Assembly (NCBI GenBank): GCA_937925845.1
Contig: CALAML010000201.1
Location: 1 to 33,653, forward strand
From: an uncultured Acidimicrobiales bacterium
GTDB lineage: Bacteria; Actinomycetota; Acidimicrobiia; Acidimicrobiales; CALAML01
Length of the DNA stretch: 33,653 bases
Direction of reading: 5' to 3'
Shown: positions 16,541-23,770 of the stretch, piece after piece
Position numbering within the stretch: the stretch's first letter is position 1
How the letters are laid out: every line of letters begins with the position of its first letter
Translations under genes and position numbers: made by a program
The notes under the pieces: generated by a model
The model's database searches: none
What the model was told of the DNA's origin: nothing
The model's input: the letters and a program-made list of their open reading frames with translations, nothing else

Positions 16541-17817
16541 CGGCGCTTCTCCACGTACTTGCGGTAGGCCTCCGCTGATTCGCGGAGTCCGGGGTCGGCG
16601 GCGAAGTGGTGCTCGAACTTCTTCCAGGCTTCTTCGCGCTTGTAGGGGATGAACTCGGTGGGGAAGTAGCCCTCGTGGGGGCGGTACTCCTTGAGCAGTC
16701 GACGGGCGACGGTGGCTTTGTGCACTTCGTCGGCCCCGTCGGCCAGGCCCATGGTGGGTGCGGCCGCATACATGTCCTGCAGCGGCGTGAGGTCGGTGGT
16801 TCCGAGCGAGCCGTGGATGTGGAGGGCATCGAAGGAGATCTCGCGCAGTACTCGGGCCATGGTGAACTTCACTGCGGCGATGTCGGTGCGGGCTTCCTGG
16901 GTGGAGGTTTGGTCGATCTTCCAGGCCGTCTCGAGCACGTACAGGCGAAGCATCTTGAGCTTGGCGTAGCTCTCGGCGATCTTCTGCTGCACCATTTGGT
17001 GTTCGGCGATGATGGCGCCGTGGCTCTCGCGTGAGAGGGCCCGCTCGCACATCATGTCGAAGGCCAGGGTGCACTGGGCGATGGTGCGCATGGCATGGTG
17101 AATACGGCCACCGCCGAGTCGCCGCTGGGCCAGTACCTTGGCGCCGTCTTCCGGGCCGAGGAGGTGGTCGGCGGGTACTCGCACGTCGTTATAGATGATG
17201 TGGTTGTGGTTGCGGGGCTTGGGCATGATCTCCACGCCCGGGGTTTCGCGGGGCACCACGTACATGCCGTTGGTGCACATCACAAAGAGGATGTCGGCCA
17301 CTCGTCCGGCGCTGGTGAACCACTTCTCGCCGTTGATCACCCACTCGTCGCCATCTTTCACCGCGGTGGTCTTAAACAGGTTTGGGTCGGAGCCGCCTTG
17401 GGGCTCGGTCATGGAGTAGGCCGAGAACATCTCCTGGTTGAGCAGCGGGGTGAGCCAGCGTTCCTTTTGTTCCTCGGTGCCGTAGGCGGCCAGCATTTCC
17501 ATGTTGCCGGTGTCGGGAGCGGCGGCGCCGAATAGTTGGGGTGCGGCCGGGTAGCGGCCGAGGATCTCGTTCATCAGCCCAAGCTTGAGCTGGCCCAAAC
17601 CGGGACCGCCCAGCTCCTCGTCGAGGAAGAGGGCCCACAGACCCTGGTCTTTGACCTCCTGTTGGAGCGTGCGCACCAACTCGCGCACTTTCGGGTCGGG
17701 GGAACGCACCGCATGGGGGAAGATGTGGCCGAGGGGCCCAACCTCTCGCTCGCAGAAGTCCTGAATCCAGTCCAGCTTCTCCTGAAACTCGGGGTCGGTC
17801 TGGAAATCCCATGCCAT
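16537..17817 (-). CDS. acyl-CoA dehydrogenase family protein
   Basis: 426 aa. FAD-dependent enzyme that introduces the alpha-beta double bond into an acyl-CoA. Family signatures are AYSMTEPQGGSDP for FAD/substrate binding, DEWVINGEKWFTSAG, and in the C-terminal helical domain RALSRESHGAIIAEHQMVQ and LHIHGSLGTTDLTPLQDMY. It ends with a conserved-looking charged tail. ATG 17817 has AGGAG nine bases upstream. It stands alone between convergent and codirectional neighbours, without electron-transfer flavoprotein genes nearby. The motifs resemble the actinobacterial group that includes short-branched or aryl-CoA substrates, but the substrate cannot be predicted. Confidence 0.9.
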   Translation of the reverse strand: MAWDFQTDPEFQEKLDWIQDFCEREVGPLGHIFPHAVRSPDPKVRELVRTLQQEVKDQGLWALFLDEELGGPGLGQLKLGLMNEILGRYPAAPQLFGAAAPDTGNMEMLAAYGTEEQKERWLTPLLNQEMFSAYSMTEPQGGSDPNLFKTTAVKDGDEWVINGEKWFTSAGRVADILFVMCTNGMYVVPRETPGVEIMPKPRNHNHIIYNDVRVPADHLLGPEDGAKVLAQRRLGGGRIHHAMRTIAQCTLAFDMMCERALSRESHGAIIAEHQMVQQKIAESYAKLKMLRLYVLETAWKIDQTSTQEARTDIAAVKFTMARVLREISFDALHIHGSLGTTDLTPLQDMYAAAPTMGLADGADEVHKATVARRLLKEYRPHEGYFPTEFIPYKREEAWKKFEHHFAADPGLRESAEAYRKYVEKRR

Positions 17818-17899
17818 GGTGTGTTGCTCCTCGTCGCTTCGCTCCAAGAAGTTCTATCGCGCTTGGAGCCAATCTTGCCGGTGCGAGTGGCAATTCTCG

Positions 17900-19342
17900 C
17901 TAGGTGCAGGCCGCGGCTCGGCTGATTTTGGCGATTGAGGCGTCGAGTCGAGCTTCGAGGGCGGGCTGGGCCACTACCGCGGCTTCGATGGCGTCTACCA
18001 CCGGGTCGTAGTCGGCGGAGTTCACATAGAGCACGATGTCGGCGCCCGATACGAAAGCCCGGCTGCCGATTTCGCCGGCGGTTCCGAACTGGGTGACGCC
18101 TCGCATCGAGGAGAGGTCGTCGGTGATGACGATGCCGTCGAAGCCAACCTGGTTGCGCAGGTACTGGTAGGCCGGTCGGCTGATCGATGCGGGGAGGTCG
18201 GGGCTGAGGCCGGGAATCCGAAGGTGACCGATCATCACGGTGATCGGGGTTTCCCTGGTGAGTTCTCTGAAGGGTTCGATGTCCCAGCCTTCGAGTTGGT
18301 CGATGGGGTCGGTGGTGACGGCGTTGGTGTGGGAGTCGCCGCTGGCGCTGCCGTGGCCGGGGAAGTGTTTGAGGGCGGGGAGTACGCCGACGCTGCGCAG
18401 CCCGCGGGCGAAGGCTCCGGCCTTGGCCGTGACTTGGGCCGGTTCGTCGCCGAAGGCCCGGTCGCCCACGATCGGGTCACCGGTGGCTCGTTCGACGTCG
18501 ACCACCGGAGCCAGGTCGTAGTTGATGCCGTGGCTGAGAAGCTCTTTGCCTCGTTTGGCGGCGATGGCTTCGATTTCTTGGATGGGCCGGGTTGCCATTT
18601 GGGCGGCCGATTCCATCTGCCCGTTGACGTTCTGGATCGCCTGGACGCGCCCGCCTTCTTCGTCGGCGGCGAAGAGCACCTTGTGGGTGTCGGCCAGGGT
18701 CCGTAGCGCCGCGGCCGAGGTGGTGGTGAGGTCGCCAGCCACAAAGATGCCGGCGGGGCTATCGGGTCGGGCCAACAGTTCCGCACCGGTGGTGCCGAGA
18801 CGTTCCGGCGTCACGCCGATCATCACCACCCGAGCCGCCTTCTCCCGCAGAGAAGAAGGGGGAGCCGGACAAACAGCGGTCAGGGGAGCCGCAGGGTCGG
18901 CGGGAGCCGCAGGGTCCGCAGGAGCGCTGGTCGAAGGATCAGGCGAGTCCGATGTCGGAGGTACGGCGGTGGTGGTGGAAGTAGTGGAGGTGGTGGAAGT
19001 AGTGGAGCTGGTGGTCGAGGAGCTGGTCGAGCTCGAAGAAGTCGAAGAGGAAGAGGAAGAAGGGGGAGTAGAAGTAGTGGGGGAGGAGGTTGAAGAGCTC
19101 GAGGTCGAGCCGGTCGACGTCGAGCTGGTCGAGTCCACCTGGTCAGTTGAGCCTTCCGACTCCGTCGAGTCTGTCGACGATCCAGCCGAGTTCGAATCTC
19201 CCGAGTCCGAATCCCCACAGGCCGCGCTGAGCGCAACAACGAAGGCCGCCAACAACAGGAGCGCGCGGGCGCGACCAAGTCGGCGATGTCCGCTGCGTTC
19301 GCGGCGGGGGGCATCGTCGATGTTGTGGTGGTGAGGCTGCAT
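17900..19342 (-). CDS. glycoside hydrolase family 3 lipoprotein (NagZ-like)
   Basis: About 480 aa. GH3 beta-N-acetylhexosaminidases of this type release N-acetylglucosamine from peptidoglycan fragments. The active-site stretch KHFPGHGSASGDSH holds the His of the NagZ acid-base dyad, and the nucleophile Asp is in VITDDLSSM. A signal peptide with lipobox LSAAC predicts a lipoprotein outside the membrane, followed by about 110 residues of nearly pure Ser/Thr/Pro/Asp that should act as a wall-spanning linker before the catalytic domain. The linker DNA (about 18950-19200) is a strongly purine-biased repeat tract on the plus strand. The start is uncertain: ATG 19342 or GTG 19378, neither with a clear ribosome-binding site. 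Confidence 0.88.
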   Translation of the reverse strand: MQPHHHNIDDAPRRERSGHRRLGRARALLLLAAFVVALSAACGDSDSGDSNSAGSSTDSTESEGSTDQVDSTSSTSTGSTSSSSTSSPTTSTPPSSSSSSTSSSSTSSSTTSSTTSTTSTTSTTTAVPPTSDSPDPSTSAPADPAAPADPAAPLTAVCPAPPSSLREKAARVVMIGVTPERLGTTGAELLARPDSPAGIFVAGDLTTTSAAALRTLADTHKVLFAADEEGGRVQAIQNVNGQMESAAQMATRPIQEIEAIAAKRGKELLSHGINYDLAPVVDVERATGDPIVGDRAFGDEPAQVTAKAGAFARGLRSVGVLPALKHFPGHGSASGDSHTNAVTTDPIDQLEGWDIEPFRELTRETPITVMIGHLRIPGLSPDLPASISRPAYQYLRNQVGFDGIVITDDLSSMRGVTQFGTAGEIGSRAFVSGADIVLYVNSADYDPVVDAIEAAVVAQPALEARLDASIAKISRAAACT

Positions 19343-19514
19343 CAGGTCCGGCCGGTTGGGGGAGGGCTGCGGGCCCACTGTCGGCCAGCACGCTCGCGGT
19401 TTGAGGCGACCGGTTTACGGACGCGTCAGCGGGCGCCCTTCAAGAGTGCCAGTCCGGACCTGGAAGAGGTATTCGGGGTGCGGAAATCGCAGCGAAACGG
19501 GTGGGAAACCCGTG

Positions 19515-19757
19515 TTAGCGGCGGCGGCTGCCGAAGGTGGTGGGGGCCAGCAGGCCGGCGTTACGGCGCCACATTGGCTCGGTGGTCACCAGGGTGCTGA
19601 ACAGTTCCTGGAGCTGGGCCTGGTCGCCAACGGGGTAGGCGGCAAAGCCGAGGTCGTCGAGGTCGGGGCATGGGCCTGCGGACCTTGGACGCAGTGCGGC
19701 CGGAGCCGGCGGGGCCTGGGTAAGGGGCGAGGAAGTAAGCGGCGAAAGCAATGACAT
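19515..19757 (-). CDS. small hypothetical protein
   Basis: 80 aa, not recognised. The second half, from PCPDLDDLGFAAYPV to the end, uses almost only G/C-ending codons, like genuine genes here, and the protein ends in a basic tail GSRRR. The first 30 residues are Pro/Ala/Leu-rich without clear structure, so the true start may be internal. No ribosome-binding site is evident. It is divergent from the DnaJ-domain gene and upstream of the NagZ-like gene. No function can be proposed. Confidence 0.5.
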   Translation of the reverse strand: MSLLSPLTSSPLTQAPPAPAALRPRSAGPCPDLDDLGFAAYPVGDQAQLQELFSTLVTTEPMWRRNAGLLAPTTFGSRRR

Positions 19758-19808
19758 CTGTCAGTGATCGGCACCTCGGCCGATGAAGTGGAGCAGTTTT
19801 TGCGGGGT

Positions 19809-19814
19809 TAGCAT
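19809..19814 (+). promoter_or_regulatory. leaderless promoter -10 box of the DnaJ-domain gene
   Basis: TAGCAT, six bases, then the ATG at 19821. No ribosome-binding site precedes the gene. Confidence 0.5.
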
Positions 19815-19820
19815 GGCGCC

Positions 19821-20588
19821 ATGGCCAACGACTCCTCCACGGTGCGGGCGCGCCGTGTTTTGGGGGTTGGGGAGCACGCTTCGCCCGACGAAGTTCGGCG
19901 TTCCTATGTGAAGTTGGCCCGGACCTATCATCCGGACCGTTTCGCCGGGGCTTCCGCCGCGGAAAGGGCTGCGGCCAACAATCGGATGCAGGAGATCAAC
20001 GACGCCTGGCGTCAGGTGCGCGAGCAGCCGGCCGCGGCCCGCCGGGTTCGTGGCACCGCGGCCCCGAAGGCGCCGCCGTTTCCCGAGCCAGTGGAGTACG
20101 GCAAGGGTTTGCCGCCGTTGATCAAATTTGGACCATGGGTGTTCCTGCTGATCCTGTTGGCTGCCATCTTTGTGGTGACCGCCTTCGCCGACTCCGGGCT
20201 GTCTGACACCTCGCTTGACGCAACCGCTGCTGGCGACGCAACGGAGGACAGTCCTGGTTCGGAGAGCTCCGGTTCAGAGAGTTCTAGCTCTGCAGCTGCG
20301 ACCTCGGCCGGTACTGCAGCGGCCGATGGTTCTAGCTCCGAGACCAGCGCCGCGAACGAGATACCAGTGGCTGGGCGCCGGATCGCCAGCGCCCAAATCG
20401 AGGCGGTGCTCGGTCAGTGTGTTGAGGTGGTCGACGGAGTTGTTATCGCCTTTGCCGCATGTACCCCGCAGGCGAGCGGAACGCTTGAGGCAGCCAAGGA
20501 TGCGACCGGAGCATGCCTTAACGGATCAGTGCCGGTGCATCATCGGGATCTTGATATCGGGATGTGCCTGCGACCCTGGGGTAGCTGA
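19821..20588 (+). CDS. membrane-anchored J-domain protein
   Basis: 255 aa. An N-terminal J-domain covers about residues 10-70 with the diagnostic HPD at 37-39, which stimulates DnaK-type ATPases. A single membrane helix follows (about 106-122), then a low-complexity acidic Ser/Ala/Asp/Thr linker (130-180) and a C-terminal domain of about 75 residues with four Cys, presumably outside the cell. The J-domain would thus face the cytosol and the Cys domain the exterior. This is unlike canonical DnaJ: there is no Gly/Phe region and no zinc domain. A leaderless -10 box supports the start. Its partner and role are unknown; it may recruit DnaK to the membrane. Confidence 0.8.
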   Translation: MANDSSTVRARRVLGVGEHASPDEVRRSYVKLARTYHPDRFAGASAAERAAANNRMQEINDAWRQVREQPAAARRVRGTAAPKAPPFPEPVEYGKGLPPLIKFGPWVFLLILLAAIFVVTAFADSGLSDTSLDATAAGDATEDSPGSESSGSESSSSAAATSAGTAAADGSSSETSAANEIPVAGRRIASAQIEAVLGQCVEVVDGVVIAFAACTPQASGTLEAAKDATGACLNGSVPVHHRDLDIGMCLRPWGS

Positions 20589-20614
20589 CCGGCCCGGCTA
20601 ACGAACCGAGCCAG

Positions 20615-21034
20615 CTACTCGGCACAGATGGCGTAAACCTCGATCTCGACGGTCATGCGCGGGTCGATCAGCTTCGACACTTCGACCATGGTCGACACCG
20701 GCCGGACGGCGTCGAACGCGGCGAGGTGGGCGCGTGACACTTCAGCGTTGTCGTTGATGTCGGTCACAAAAATCACCGTGCGCACCACGTCGGCCATGGT
20801 GGCGCCGGCTTCTTCGAGGGCCTGTTTGATGATGTCGAGAGCCGAGACCGCTTGTTCATAGGTGGTGGTGCCGTCGAGACAGTCCATCGCGGCGCAGGTG
20901 CCGGCCACGTGAATCTGGTTGCCGACCCGAACGGCCCGGCAGTAGCCGTGAACGTCTTCGAAGGGGCTGGCCGAGGAGATGTTGATGCGGGGCGATGCGG
21001 GCGCCGGACTGTCTGGTGAGGTCATGTTCGGCAT
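20615..21034 (-). CDS. RidA/YjgF family protein
   Basis: 139 aa. Rid proteins hydrolyse reactive enamine/imine intermediates in amino-acid metabolism, or do related deaminations. Visible family blocks are YCRAVRVGNQIHVAGTCA, the ALEEAGATMADVVRTVIFVTD core, and DPRMTVEIEVYAI with the conserved Arg near the C-terminus. The length is typical. The ATG at 21034 is used; ATG 21025 (three codons in) is an equal choice. A single gene, convergent with the DnaJ-like gene with a 26-bp gap and divergent from a small zinc-ribbon gene. The exact substrate is unknown. Confidence 0.9.
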   Translation of the reverse strand: MPNMTSPDSPAPASPRINISSASPFEDVHGYCRAVRVGNQIHVAGTCAAMDCLDGTTTYEQAVSALDIIKQALEEAGATMADVVRTVIFVTDINDNAEVSRAHLAAFDAVRPVSTMVEVSKLIDPRMTVEIEVYAICAE

Positions 21035-21186
21035 CCAATCAGTCGGTAGGGGGTGCCCGCAAACGATTAATGGAGATGAATTTCGCTCAAAATCTCGGTC
21101 GGATCGGCCCCAGCCCGCCGCCGAACTAGAGCAATTTGGTCACTCTAAGTGCTCAAGTTCTTCGGGTATTTGACGAACATTTGGGT

Positions 21187-21366
21187 ATGGAGCAGTCCAC
21201 TTCGTCACCGTCAGTGACCGTATCTCGCAACGTGATTGTGCGGCTTCGCTGCGACTCGTGTGCCGTGGCTTGGTCGGGTGTTCCCAGCAGCCACTGTTGG
21301 GTGTGTGGCGGTCCGGGCGAAACCTGGAACCTCGCCGTTACCACCTACCCCGAAAGCCGCGATTAA
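21187..21366 (+). CDS. small zinc-ribbon-like protein
   Basis: 59 aa. Two CxxC knuckles (CDSC and CWVC), 15 residues apart, followed by GGPG, form a likely zinc ribbon. No family is recognised. The start is ATG 21187, inside a longer open frame from 21136; a GAACAT six bases upstream could serve as a leaderless -10. It lies directly upstream of the gene at 21406 in the same direction but has its own spacing of 39 bp and the next gene has its own -10 box. Confidence 0.55.
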   Translation: MEQSTSSPSVTVSRNVIVRLRCDSCAVAWSGVPSSHCWVCGGPGETWNLAVTTYPESRD

Positions 21367-21393
21367 TCCTCGTTGGCCAATCTGGCGGTCCGG

Positions 21394-21399
21394 TAGTTT
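21394..21399 (+). promoter_or_regulatory. leaderless promoter -10 box
   Basis: TAGTTT, six bases, then the ATG at 21406; same layout as several other genes in this window. Confidence 0.5.
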
Positions 21400-21405
21400 C
21401 CGGGT

Positions 21406-22356
21406 ATGAGCAGTTGGTTTGAAGGCCTGTTCGGTTTCGCCGAGTCCGAGGCCGCGATTCATCAGAACATCGTGGTGCGGGGTCAAACGCTTCGTTCCAA
21501 GGCCAACGGCCGCCAGTTCACCCATGGTTCGCTGACCACGCCGACGGTCGGGGAGTTGGTCGAGCATGCGACTGACCGGGCGTCGGAGATTCCCGGCACG
21601 CTGCGCGTGAGTGAGGAGGTGGCCGATGCCGCCGACCTGCACCTGGATCCCGGGAATGCGGGCGCGCTGTTTCAGGTGGCGTCGCAGTTCAACCTCTTGG
21701 AGATGCCGGGCCCGTCGGTGACTCCCGCGGAGGGGATCACCGGCTACGTGCACGATCACACGCAGGGGCCAGCCTGCGCGGTGGCGTGTGCCGCAGGGAC
21801 GTTGCATCGCAATTGGTTTGATCAGTCGTCCGACGATCAGATCGACACGCTGGCCGATATCGGTGAGCTGATCGGTAACGGTGACGCCGACGATGGTCGC
21901 TACTGGAGGATGGAGAACGGCTACGCGCTGTTGACCGGAGTCGACGTCTCCACCTCGCAGGTGGCTGCTAGTGGCGACGCCTTGCGGATCGGGATGCAGA
22001 CCGGCACCGAGGTAACGGCGATGGACGCTCCGGGTCATCTGGTGACCCAGGCCTACTGCTCGGCGATCCCGTTGGGGTATAGCGGTGTGGCCGGTTCGTC
22101 GGTGAACAACTTGCCTCGGATGGTGTTGAACGCCAGCTATCGCGCCACCCTTGCCACCTCGGTGGTGAACGCGGCAACCACCGGCAACAACCGGGTGTTT
22201 CTCACGCTGGTTGGCGGCGGTGTATTTGCCAACCCGATCCCCTGGATCCTCGATGCCATCGAGGCCGCGGTGGAGCCGTGGTCCGGGGCCGATCTCGATG
22301 TGAGGATCGTGAGCTACGGAGCCCCCAACCCGGAGCTGCAACCGCTGCTGGGTTAG
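21406..22356 (+). CDS. conserved-looking hypothetical protein, possibly macrodomain-like
   Basis: 316 aa, soluble, no signal peptide. I cannot assign a family firmly. The C-terminal part contains NNRVFLTLVGGGVFANP followed by a helix WILDAIEAA, which resembles the Gly-rich loop and helix of macrodomains that bind ADP-ribose. The central TQGPACAVACAAGTLHRNWF, with clustered Cys and Gly, looks like an active-site or ligand loop. The start is supported by a leaderless -10 box (TAGTTT). It is convergent with the selenoprotein gene with a 36-bp gap. The macrodomain idea is inference from a short motif only. Confidence 0.6.
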   Translation: MSSWFEGLFGFAESEAAIHQNIVVRGQTLRSKANGRQFTHGSLTTPTVGELVEHATDRASEIPGTLRVSEEVADAADLHLDPGNAGALFQVASQFNLLEMPGPSVTPAEGITGYVHDHTQGPACAVACAAGTLHRNWFDQSSDDQIDTLADIGELIGNGDADDGRYWRMENGYALLTGVDVSTSQVAASGDALRIGMQTGTEVTAMDAPGHLVTQAYCSAIPLGYSGVAGSSVNNLPRMVLNASYRATLATSVVNAATTGNNRVFLTLVGGGVFANPIPWILDAIEAAVEPWSGADLDVRIVSYGAPNPELQPLLG

Positions 22357-22392
22357 TGGTAGCTGGCGGCGGAGCCCGCTACCGGGGCGTCT

Positions 22393-23361
22393 TTAACGAG
22401 GCAGCGTCGCCGGGTCGTAGCCGAGGGTCGCGGCGACGGGGTGTAGGAGTTCGGCGACTGGGGCGCCCACTCCGTCGAGGAGTCGGTTCATCATCTGGAA
22501 GGTGGCGCAGACCCCAATGGCCCGGTCGGTGGCTTCCGGTCCGGCCGCCGCCAGCAACGCGTTGCGTTCGGCGGTGGGCGGTTCGGACGTGTTGTTGGTC
22601 ATGGCGTCGATCAAGGCCACGAGCTCCGGGCCGTGTTTCAGTGGCGGCGCGACGTCGGTCGAAACCACGGCGATGTCGAGGTTGGTGTTGTTCTTTTTGC
22701 TGCTCACACGGAGCAGGTTGGCGTGGCCGAGCATTCAGTAGAAGCAGTCGTTGAGGTACGAGGTGCGCGCGGCGATGTATTCGATCTGGTCGCGGTCGAG
22801 GTGGTCGAGCACCCCGAAGTCGCTGAAGATTTCATCGACGGTGACGTAGCTGGGTTCCAGCAGGTTGCGGAGTGCGTCGCCTTCGGCGGGCATGGCATCG
22901 AGCACGTGGGGTGCGAACAGCTCGGAGGTGGCGGGCACCCAGCCGTCGGTGCGGGTGGCGTCGGCCACGATGTTGCCGGTTGGCGGTTCGGTCGATGGTT
23001 CGCCCAACTCCGGCAGGCTGGCGCCGAGGCCACGGGCGTAGAAGTCGATGTGGGAGAGGCGGCCGACCACACCGACGGTTTCGAGGTAGCGCCAGCGGTC
23101 GAGGCCCCGCGCTTCGAAGTTGGCCACCAGTTCTTCGGTGATGCCACCGGCGTCGGCAGCCAGCCAGTGGGCCGCTTCCTCGATCAGCGTGGCGTCGGGA
23201 GCAACCGAGTCGGCCCCGGCCCAGGCGCGGCGGGCGGCGAGAATCACCAAATGCCGTTCGGCCGCAGTCAGTATCGGGCCCGGCCCGCAGAGTTGTTCCC
23301 AGCCTTCACAGAAAGCGGCCAGGCGAGCAGCAGAGGGAGTAACACCAGCATTATCCAACAT
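22393..23361 (-). CDS. AhpD-like/CMD-fold selenoprotein with UGA-encoded selenocysteine
   Basis: 322 aa if the in-frame TGA at 22737-22735 is read as selenocysteine (residue 209). Read conventionally it splits into a 208-residue ORF and a downstream frame that opens with ATG right after the TGA. The signature E-x11-C-x2-C-x3-H of AhpD/carboxymuconolactone decarboxylase enzymes is present as E194, C206, U209, H213 (segment NDCFY-U-MLGH), so the TGA falls exactly on the second redox Cys. The frame after TGA keeps normal codon bias and family features (ATFQMMNRLLDG). A hairpin fitting bacterial SECIS rules begins 18 nt after the TGA. ATG 23361 has a leaderless -10 box. Likely role: thiol/selenol-dependent peroxidase or reductase. 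A nonsense mutation is the alternative but would not explain the position plus hairpin. Confidence 0.85.
22700..22716 (-). promoter_or_regulatory. bacterial SECIS-like hairpin
   Basis: On the minus strand, CTGCTC (22716-22711), loop CGTGT (22710-22706), GAGCAG (22705-22700): a 6-bp stem and 5-nt loop with G as second loop base. It begins 18 nt after the UGA. Published bacterial SECIS rules ask for an upper stem of at least 4 bp, a G among the first two loop bases and a distance of about 16-37 nt; all three are met. Confidence 0.7.
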
Positions 23362-23367
23362 GGCCCA

Positions 23368-23373
23368 ACCGTA
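23368..23373 (-). promoter_or_regulatory. leaderless promoter -10 box of the selenoprotein gene
   Basis: TACGGT on the minus strand, six bases, then ATG 23361. It supports this start over the GTG/ATG codons further upstream. Confidence 0.5.
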
Positions 23374-23478
23374 CCCGGCCCACCCAACCCGGGTCGGAGC
23401 CACCACGGCCAGTAGAGAAAGCCAGCAAAGAAATGGCTGGTGGGGAGCCCAGCCCCACCGGCTAAGATCATGGGTCCC

Positions 23479-23552
23479 GGGCGATTAGCTCAGCTGGCTA
23501 GAGCGCTGCCTTCACACGGCAGAGGTCACAAGTTCAAGTCTTGTATCGCCCA
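23479..23552 (+). tRNA. tRNA-Val (anticodon CAC)
   Basis: 74 nt cloverleaf: 7-bp acceptor stem GGGCGAT with ATCGCCC, discriminator A, D-arm with GCTCAGCTGG, anticodon stem CTGCC/GGCAG with loop TTCACAC (anticodon CAC), and T-arm with TTCAAGT. CCA is not encoded. A terminator follows after 10 bases. Its 3' end is a likely integration site for the element to the right. Confidence 0.95.
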
Positions 23553-23562
23553 CTCACCGAAA

Positions 23563-23584
23563 CCCCCGCATTGGCGGGGGTTTT
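23563..23584 (+). terminator. intrinsic terminator of tRNA-Val
   Basis: Stem CCCCCGC/GCGGGGG (7 bp), loop ATTG, followed by TTTT. It starts 11 bases after the tRNA 3' end. Confidence 0.85.
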
Positions 23585-23623
23585 GTACGTTCTGAGCGGA
23601 CAGTCATCGAGCCGATTGATGCT

Positions 23624-23645
23624 CTCAGGACACACTGAGGACACA
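23624..23645. repeat. tandem 11-bp repeat near the presumed attachment site
   Basis: CTCAGGACACA followed directly by CTGAGGACACA (one mismatch), 72 bp from the tRNA end. Short direct repeats at this distance from the core site are typical arm-type binding sites of tyrosine integrases; that role is inferred. Confidence 0.45.
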
Positions 23646-23770
23646 AGCTGTTTGAGAAAGCCTGATCCCTGGTCGCCGGCAGCTGCGAACGAGTGCGAAG
23701 ATTGGGAACCGCAATCGACGCTGGGATCGTCCTAGGTGCGTTGGCCGTAGCGCCCGATTCGGAGGCAGTA

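Noticed and set aside
21141..21187. Possible flagellar sigma-28-type promoter (CTCAAG with ACGAAC downstream)
   Set aside because: Only the first box resembles the consensus; the second box is poor and no motility genes are near.
22393..22734. Separate 113-codon gene starting with ATG after the TGA
   Set aside because: It is in the same frame as the upstream ORF and completes the AhpD signature; it has no ribosome-binding site of its own. A pseudogene was considered and judged less likely because of the TGA position and SECIS hairpin.
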